Assembly (NCBI GenBank): GCA_029261955.1
Contig: JAJDAI010000365.1
Coordinates: 1-12,354 of the forward strand
Length of the DNA: 12,354 nt
DNA from: Deltaproteobacteria bacterium
Lineage (GTDB): Bacteria > Myxococcota_A > UBA796 > UBA9615
Direction of reading: 5' to 3'
The notes under the pieces were generated by a model that worked only from the letters and a program-made list of their open reading frames with translations, was not told the DNA's origin and made no database searches. Made by a program: the position numbers and the translations under genes. Shown in pieces: positions 8,497 through 12,354 of the stretch (the first letter of the stretch is position 1; every line of letters begins with the position of its first letter).

Positions 8497-9156
8497 TCAG
8501 GCCCCCACAGCGTTGATGTCGGCACCCTCCAGGATCGTCCGCTCGTCGCCGTCCCTCGCCACGTGGATCAGCGCCCGCCCCAGGATGACCGAGGTGGTCA
8601 CGTAGGCCGGCAGGAGCGCCCTCAGCAGGGGCAGGCTCCAGCCGAGCACCGCGTACATGACCCGGTAGGAGGTCACGCCGGAGCGCACGCCCTTGAGCGG
8701 CTGGATCCCCGCCGGCCGGAACATGTGGGCCGACCTCCAGGGCAGCTTCAGCAGCGCGTCCTCGGTCTCGCCCTTCACCCGCGCCCACATCTGCTGGCTG
8801 CTGGCGTCGGTGCCGGAGCCCGAGACGAAGCAGAGCCGCATGGCGGGGTTCAGCCGCACGAGGGCCTCGCCCGCTGCCAGCGCGAAGTCGTAGGTGATGC
8901 GTCGGTAGTCGGCCTCGGACATGCCGCCGGCCGAGATGCCCAGGCAGAAGAGGCAGGCGTCGTAGCCGCTCAGCTGCTCCTCGACGCCGGAGTAGTCCGC
9001 GAAGTCCTGGTGGATCAGCTCGACGAGCTTGGGGTGCGAGCGGCCGGTGGGGCGGCGCACGACCGCGAGCACCTGGCCGACCTCGGGGTCGTCGAGGCAC
9101 TCGATCAGCGCGCCCTCGCCGATCATGCCGGTGGCGCCAAAGAGGATGACCTTCAT
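8497..9156 (-). CDS. NAD(P)-binding SDR-like (atypical, HTATIP2/NmrA-like) protein
   Basis: I chose the ATG at 9156 because the Rossmann fold starts right there: MKVILFGATGMIG with GxxGxxG at residues 7-13, giving 219 residues. An in-frame ATG at 9201 would add 15 residues (MEPGPTDPTVRPPQG) unlike the family. It would also lie at the predicted transcript start of the promoter at 9208-9235, so the true start is uncertain. The rest fits small atypical SDR proteins: DYSGVEEQLSGYDACLFCLG (strand 4 region), FVSGSGTD, WARVKGETE and FRPAGIQP. At the usual YxxxK catalytic site it has Trp124 and Lys128, so classical SDR chemistry is not assured; this WxxxK form is, as I recall, common in bacterial relatives. 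Substrate and pathway are unknown. It is divergent from the metallo-hydrolase gene. Confidence 0.85.
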   Translation of the reverse strand: MKVILFGATGMIGEGALIECLDDPEVGQVLAVVRRPTGRSHPKLVELIHQDFADYSGVEEQLSGYDACLFCLGISAGGMSEADYRRITYDFALAAGEALVRLNPAMRLCFVSGSGTDASSQQMWARVKGETEDALLKLPWRSAHMFRPAGIQPLKGVRSGVTSYRVMYAVLGWSLPLLRALLPAYVTTSVILGRALIHVARDGDERTILEGADINAVGA

Positions 9157-9207
9157 GCCTTGCGGCGGTCGGACGGTCGGGTCGGTCGGGCCTGGTTCCA
9201 TGAGCGG

Positions 9208-9235
9208 ACTTTGCAGTTTGTGCAGGGAGCGTCAA
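9208..9235 (-). promoter_or_regulatory. Promoter of the SDR-like gene
   Basis: On the - strand a -35 TTGACG (9235-9230) is followed after 16 nt by CAAAGT (9213-9208). The -35 is identical to those of metK and icd. The predicted transcript start, about 9201, coincides with the upstream ATG, which favours translation from the ATG at 9156 unless the mRNA is leaderless. Confidence 0.45.
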
Positions 9236-9262
9236 GGTTGACTCGTTCCCCGGAGTCGCCTC

Positions 9263-10435
9263 TTGTTCAGCCCGACCACCCGCCGCCGCCTCCTGCGCGG
9301 CGGCGCCCTCCTGTTCCTGCTCTCCGGCCTCGCCGTGGCGGGCCTCATCGCGGACGGATGGCGAGCCTTCGGGCAGGGCCCCGCCGGGGATCGCCTGGCG
9401 CGCATGCAGGCCTCACCTCAGTGGGCGGACGGGATCTTCGTGAACCCCGAGCCGCTCTGGAACGACATCCTCGGCAGCCTGCTCGGCTTTTCCCAGACCA
9501 GCCCCGTCGCCGAGCCGAGCGCGCCGCTGCCCGTCGTCTCCGGCGACCGCTCCCGCTTCGCGAGTCCGCCCGCCAGCGGCCTGCGCGTCACCTGGCTCGG
9601 GCACAGCACCCAGGTCATCGAGATCGACGGCGTCACCGTCATCACCGACCCCATCTTCGGCGGCCGCGCCTCCCCCTACACCTGGGCCGGCCCCGCCACC
9701 TGGTACGAGCCGCCCATCCCGCTGTCCGAGCTGCCCGATCTGGACGCGGTCCTCATCTCGCACGACCACTACGACCACCTCCAGGTCGAGACGATCCAGG
9801 CCATGGCCGGCTGGGACACGACCTTCATCGTGCCGCTCGGCGTCGGCGCGCACCTCGAGTACTGGGGGGTGCCGCCGATGCGCATCACGGAGGTGGACTG
9901 GTGGGACCGCGTGCAGATCGGCGGGGTCGAGGTCGTCGCCACCCCCGCCCGGCACGCCTCCGGCCGCCAGATCCTCGACCAGAACCGCACGCTCTGGGCG
10001 GGCTATGCCCTGCTCGGCGAGCAGCACCGGGTCTTCTTCTCCGGCGACACCGGCCTGTTCCCTGGCCTGGAGGAGATCGGCCAGAAGCTCGGCCCCTTCG
10101 ACGTGACGATGCTCGAGGTCGGCGCCTACAACCGCGCCTGGCCCGACTGGCACCTGGGGCCCGAGCAGGCGGTGCGCGCCCACCAGATGGTGCAGGGCGA
10201 GCTGATGCTGCCGGTGCACTGGGGCTTGTGGAACCTGGCGATGCACGGCTGGACGGAGCCCGTGGAGCGCGTGCTGGTCGAGGCTGAGCGCCGCGGGGTC
10301 AGCACCTTCGTGCCGCGCCCGGGGCAGAGCCTGGAGCCCGCGCGTCTGCCCCCGAACGATCGTTGGTGGCCCGAGCTGCCCTGGGAGGGCGTGGAGCTGC
10401 ACCCCATCACCGCGACGAAGGTTCCGCCCGAGTAG
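9263..10435 (+). CDS. Metallo-beta-lactamase-fold hydrolase, NAPE-PLD/RomA/UlaG-like
   Basis: The start is TTG at 9263, with CGGAG (9251-9255) seven bases upstream, giving 390 residues. Residues 6-12, TRRRLLR, match a twin-arginine pattern, followed by a hydrophobic stretch (13-30) with a possible AVA cleavage site. Export or membrane anchoring is therefore likely. The catalytic domain (about 105-385) holds the full dinuclear metal site: His167, His169, Asp171 and His172 in HDHYDH, then His231 (PARH), Asp262 (SGDTG) and His319 (PVHWG). These correspond to the metal ligands of NAPE-PLD, a zinc phosphodiesterase that cleaves N-acyl phosphatidylethanolamine. WLGHSTQVIEIDGVTVITDP is typical of the RomA/UlaG branch. 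A phospholipid or other phosphodiester substrate is an inference. It is divergent from the SDR-like gene, and I see no convincing promoter. Confidence 0.88.
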   Translation: MFSPTTRRRLLRGGALLFLLSGLAVAGLIADGWRAFGQGPAGDRLARMQASPQWADGIFVNPEPLWNDILGSLLGFSQTSPVAEPSAPLPVVSGDRSRFASPPASGLRVTWLGHSTQVIEIDGVTVITDPIFGGRASPYTWAGPATWYEPPIPLSELPDLDAVLISHDHYDHLQVETIQAMAGWDTTFIVPLGVGAHLEYWGVPPMRITEVDWWDRVQIGGVEVVATPARHASGRQILDQNRTLWAGYALLGEQHRVFFSGDTGLFPGLEEIGQKLGPFDVTMLEVGAYNRAWPDWHLGPEQAVRAHQMVQGELMLPVHWGLWNLAMHGWTEPVERVLVEAERRGVSTFVPRPGQSLEPARLPPNDRWWPELPWEGVELHPITATKVPPE

Positions 10436-10447
10436 TCCATTCGACCC

Positions 10448-10477
10448 TTGCGTGCCAGGTGGGACGGGCAGGACAAT
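10448..10477 (+). promoter_or_regulatory. Possible promoter of the 74-residue protein
   Basis: TTGCGT (10448-10453) and GACAAT (10472-10477) are separated by 18 nt. The match is modest (about four of six at each element). It is the best candidate in the 155-nt gap after the hydrolase gene and would give a leader of roughly 105 nt. Confidence 0.25.
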
Positions 10478-10590
10478 CTCGTTGAAAGTCGTGGACGGGT
10501 CAGCCGTCCTCGTCTCAGGACGAACCGCGGGAAACCCATCCGGCGGGGGGTGGCCGGCCCCATGATGGGGGTCGGACGGAAGGACAGACC

Positions 10591-10815
10591 ATGTACAACA
10601 ACATCCAGATTCGAGACACCGAAGGCATCCTCATGCTCCAGAACGGCACGGGGAAGCTCAAGGATGGGGTGATGAAGGTGACCGGCACGATGGAGTCGGG
10701 CCAGAGCTTCACCGTCAACGACGGGTACAAGCTCAAGGACGAGGTGGCCGGCTGGTCCGGCAAGGGCCCCTACCTCGGCTTCGCGAACGGCCGCTACGAG
10801 TTCAAGATCGACTGA
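10591..10815 (+). CDS. Small orphan protein of 74 residues
   Basis: I do not recognise this protein. It is short, soluble and rich in Gly, Lys and alternating polar/hydrophobic stretches (GILMLQNGTGKLKDGVMKVTG, GYKLKDEVAG, GRYEFKID), which suggests a small beta-sheet fold. It has no Cys, no His, no signal peptide and no membrane segment. The ATG has a good GGAAGGA site (10578-10584) six bases upstream, and a hairpin follows the stop. This, with normal codon use, supports a real gene. It is a single-gene unit after the hydrolase gene and converges on sufT. Lower third-position GC in codons such as ATT and ATG is limited, so there is no strong sign of transfer. Confidence 0.7.
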   Translation: MYNNIQIRDTEGILMLQNGTGKLKDGVMKVTGTMESGQSFTVNDGYKLKDEVAGWSGKGPYLGFANGRYEFKID

Positions 10816-10824
10816 GCACGATTC

Positions 10825-10853
10825 GCGCCCCGGGGCCGCGCGCCTCGGGGCGC
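10825..10853. terminator. Hairpin between convergent 74-residue gene and sufT
   Basis: GCGCCCCG (10825-10832) pairs with CGGGGCGC (10846-10853) around a 13-nt GC-rich loop. It fills the 47-bp gap between the two stop codons and could serve both strands. There is no U tract. Confidence 0.5.
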
Positions 10854-10862
10854 ACTCGATCC

Positions 10863-11180
10863 TCAGTCGTCGAGCGCGTCCTCGTCGATGCCCAGCTCCT
10901 TGCGGGCGGCCTCGCTGATCATCCGGGGATGCCAGGGCGGCATCCAGACGATCTCGAAGTCGACGCCTTCGACCCCGTCCAGCTGCAGGATCTTGCTGCG
11001 CATGTCGAGCGGGATCTCCCGTGCCGACGGGCAGGACTCGGATGTGAACGTCATCTCGATGGTGACGACCGGGGTCGTCGCCTCGATCTCATAGACCAGT
11101 CCCAGGTCGTAGACGTTGACGGGGATCTCGGGGTCGTAGCAGGTCTGGATCTGCTCGATGATCTGTTGCTCAAGGCTCAC
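10863..11180 (-). CDS. sufT: SufT-like MIP18/DUF59 iron-sulfur assembly protein
   Basis: MIP18-family proteins (SufT, PaaD, Cia2) help mature iron-sulfur proteins. This one has 105 residues and is a single domain. The family hallmark CYDPEIPVNVYDLGLVYEI is near the N-terminus (about residues 13-31). It is followed by EMTFTSESCPSA, with the conserved Cys, then GVEGVDFEIVWMPPWHPRMISEAARKELG, which is the SufT-type end. The frame is open upstream to 11378, but the GTG at 11180 is clearly the start: a perfect GGAGGT site (bases 11192-11187 on the - strand) lies six bases before it, and upstream residues are low-complexity antisense sequence. No other suf or isc genes are in the window, so its client proteins are unknown. 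It is divergent from the TPR gene by 91 bp. Confidence 0.9.
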   Translation of the reverse strand: MSLEQQIIEQIQTCYDPEIPVNVYDLGLVYEIEATTPVVTIEMTFTSESCPSAREIPLDMRSKILQLDGVEGVDFEIVWMPPWHPRMISEAARKELGIDEDALDD

Positions 11181-11204
11181 GGGGGCACCTCCAGTCAGCC
11201 CGCG

Positions 11205-11217
11205 GCCGACCGTCGGC
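11205..11217. repeat. Small inverted repeat in the sufT-TPR gene intergenic region
   Basis: GCCGAC (11205-11210) and GTCGGC (11212-11217) are exact reverse complements around one C. It lies beside the palindromic -10 element, close to the predicted start of the sufT transcript, where a repressor could act. Confidence 0.35.
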
Positions 11218-11219
11218 AC

Positions 11220-11228
11220 TGCTAGCAT
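11220..11228. promoter_or_regulatory. Palindromic extended -10 element, possibly serving both strands
   Basis: The + strand reads TGCTAGCAT (11220-11228), which is the extended -10 form TGnTAnnnT placed about 43 nt before the TPR gene ATG. Because TGCTAGCA is a perfect palindrome, the - strand reads TGCTAGCAG, a similar but weaker element toward sufT. No good -35 is seen on either side, as is usual for extended -10 promoters. Confidence 0.4.
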
Positions 11229-11271
11229 CCGGAACGCTGAACCGCTGCCTGCGGCGGCACCTGGAGCTTCG

Positions 11272-11667
11272 ATGCCGGACCTGGATGATCTGTACATGGA
11301 GGGCCTGGATCTCTTCGCCGACGAGGACTTCGCGGGCGCGGTGGCCAAGTTCGAGCAGGTCGTGGAGCTGGACGACACCTACATCGACGCGTGGCACGGC
11401 ATCGCCCGCGCCTGCTTCGAGGGCCGCGAGGGCGATCCCCGGATGCTCGATCAGGCCATCGTCGCCGCCACCCGCGCGGCGGAGCTCGATCCCGACGACG
11501 TGACCGCCTACTCCACCCTGTCCCAGATCTACGTGATGAAGGACGACAAGGAGACGGCGGAGCACTGGGGCGGCAAGGCCCGCGTCGCCGGCTGGAAGCA
11601 GCAGCTGACCCGCGACAAGGCGAAGCGCAGCGGCAAGGTGAGCGACGATCCGAAGAAGCAGCTCTGA
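11272..11667 (+). CDS. Small TPR-repeat protein
   Basis: The ATG at 11272 follows GGAG (11263-11266) by five bases, giving 131 residues; the open frame reaches further upstream, but that part overlaps sufT and is not protein-like. It is built almost entirely of about three tetratricopeptide repeats: residues 2-35 (YMEGLDLFADEDFAGAVAKF), 37-75 (IDAWHGIARACFEGREGDPR through AAELDPDD) and 76-110 (VTAYSTLSQIYVMKDDKETA). The C-terminus is a charged tail (KAKRSGKVSDDPKKQL). There is no signal peptide or membrane segment, so it is probably cytosolic and binds a partner protein. The partner is unknown. Sharing an intergenic region with sufT hints at joint control but does not prove a common pathway. 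Confidence 0.85.
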   Translation: MPDLDDLYMEGLDLFADEDFAGAVAKFEQVVELDDTYIDAWHGIARACFEGREGDPRMLDQAIVAATRAAELDPDDVTAYSTLSQIYVMKDDKETAEHWGGKARVAGWKQQLTRDKAKRSGKVSDDPKKQL

Positions 11668-11675
11668 GCAGCGCG

Positions 11676-11689
11676 AGGGCGACGGCCCT
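11676..11689 (+). terminator. Weak hairpin after the TPR gene
   Basis: AGGGC (11676-11680) pairs with GCCCT (11685-11689) around a 4-nt loop, 9 nt after the stop. The 5-bp stem and lack of a U tract make it a weak candidate. Confidence 0.3.
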
Positions 11690-11744
11690 TGATGGGGTGG
11701 ATCGGCGCGTGCGAAGCTGCCTCCGCCTCAAGGAGGGGGCGCCC

Positions 11745-12354
11745 ATGTCCTTCGATCGCCTGCTGTTTCTGCTGACCTGTTGTTTCGGCCTGGTCCTGGC
11801 TGGTTGCCCCAGCGAGGTGCCCGACGACGACGACGTGGCGGACGATGACGACTCCGCGGTGGCGGACGACGACGACGATTCGACCGACGAGGACGTGCCC
11901 GTCTTTCTCGCGGCCTTCGACTTCAGCTTGATCATGCTCCGGAACGACCCCAACTCGGTCTACGACCAGATCGACGGGCAGATGGACGTGTCGGTCTCAA
12001 CGACCCAGTTCCTCGCCGAGATGACGACGAACGCGGGCGACATCTGGTCCTGGAGCGGCAACCTCCTCGCCAACCAGACCGCCTTCGAGGTCCGGGGCTA
12101 CTTCCGCCCCCCGGGCGCGACCGACGACGTCTTCATGGAGATCAACGGCAACTTCGTCGCCAACTCCGACGGCACCGTCTCGCAGGTTTGCCTGAACGGG
12201 CTGGGTGTGGACGACGACCCCAACTTCCCCGACCAGGGCATCGGCTTCGTCTGGTACGGCTGCCAGATCGGCGCGCCGCCGCCTCAGCAGGACCGGACCG
12301 GCGTCTACAACGTCAACGTGACCGTGCACGGAGACAACTGCGGCGGCAACTGGT
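11745..12354 (+). CDS. Predicted lipoprotein with Asp-rich linker, 3' end cut by window
   Basis: The frame runs open from the ATG at 11745 to the window edge, so 203 residues are visible and the stop is outside. AGGAGG (11731-11736) lies eight bases upstream, a strong ribosome site. The N-terminus is a lipoprotein signal: charged start, hydrophobic core and lipobox LAGC with Cys21 as the lipidated residue. Residues 27-50 form a linker with 15 Asp. Such Asp-rich spacers are, as I recall, common in surface lipoproteins of marine deltaproteobacteria and myxobacteria, and set the folded domain away from the membrane. The rest (52-203) is rich in Asn, Thr, Val and aromatic residues and looks like an extracytoplasmic beta domain. 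It has Cys149, Cys173 and Cys199, which could form disulfides. I do not recognise the domain. Confidence 0.85.
   Translation, partial: MSFDRLLFLLTCCFGLVLAGCPSEVPDDDDVADDDDSAVADDDDDSTDEDVPVFLAAFDFSLIMLRNDPNSVYDQIDGQMDVSVSTTQFLAEMTTNAGDIWSWSGNLLANQTAFEVRGYFRPPGATDDVFMEINGNFVANSDGTVSQVCLNGLGVDDDPNFPDQGIGFVWYGCQIGAPPPQQDRTGVYNVNVTVHGDNCGGNW

Noticed and set aside
8485..8500. CTGAG/CTCAG hairpin over the two convergent stop codons as a terminator
   Set aside because: The stem is only 5 bp, lacks a U tract, and arises partly because both genes end in TGA.
9157..9201. Upstream ATG at 9201 as the start of the SDR-like gene
   Set aside because: The added 15 residues are unlike the family, no ribosome site precedes it, and the likely transcript begins at about that point. 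A leaderless start cannot be fully excluded.
10448..10672. 74-codon + strand frame overlapping the start of the orphan gene
   Set aside because: It is in another frame, Arg-rich, crosses the untranslated gap and lacks a good ribosome site.
11181..11378. Upstream extension of sufT to a start at 11378
   Set aside because: The extra 66 residues are Ser/Ala-rich antisense of the TPR gene, while the GTG at 11180 has a perfect GGAGGT site and the normal family start.

Overview
The window is a compact, very GC-rich stretch of bacterial chromosome with 14 protein genes and one tRNA. The bases are strongly G/C, third codon positions are almost always G or C, and GTG and TTG starts occur. A lipoprotein with an Asp-rich linker and the gene order icd-mdh-sucC-sucD-ndk suggest a deltaproteobacterium or myxobacterium-like lineage. 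That placement is an inference from style and synteny, not a phylogeny.

Left part (1-6780), all on the + strand. The 3' end of a dCMP/cytidine deaminase-family gene ends at a clear U-tract terminator. metK (SAM synthetase) follows with its own sigma70-type promoter and a hairpin terminator. A second promoter of the same design then drives a TCA-cycle block: icd, mdh, sucC and sucD, followed by ndk. SucCD makes a nucleoside triphosphate by substrate-level phosphorylation, and Ndk equilibrates nucleoside triphosphates, so the grouping makes metabolic sense. GC-rich hairpins sit between icd and mdh and between sucD and ndk. A long hairpin closes the block and separates it from the convergent HU gene.

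Middle part (6780-8500). A HU-family gene (- strand) diverges from tRNA-Val(CAC). Each has a recognisable promoter, and a perfect 10-bp inverted repeat lies between them. The tRNA is followed by a hairpin and then by an EamA/DMT permease whose C-terminus is a 62-residue tail with 23 histidines.

Right part (8490-12354). An atypical SDR-like NAD(P)-binding protein (- strand) is divergent from a NAPE-PLD/RomA-type metallo-beta-lactamase-fold hydrolase that starts with TTG and has a possible Tat signal. Next is a 74-residue orphan protein. It converges on a SufT-like (MIP18/DUF59) gene, which is divergent from a small TPR protein; a palindromic extended -10 element lies between the last two. The window ends inside a lipoprotein gene.

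Most of the window is core metabolism and housekeeping. I found no CRISPR array, insertion sequence, phage or defence module. The items most worth a second look are the His-rich transporter tail, the hup/tRNA palindrome, the two-sided extended -10 between sufT and the TPR gene, the recurring TTGACG promoters, and the orphan 74-residue protein.
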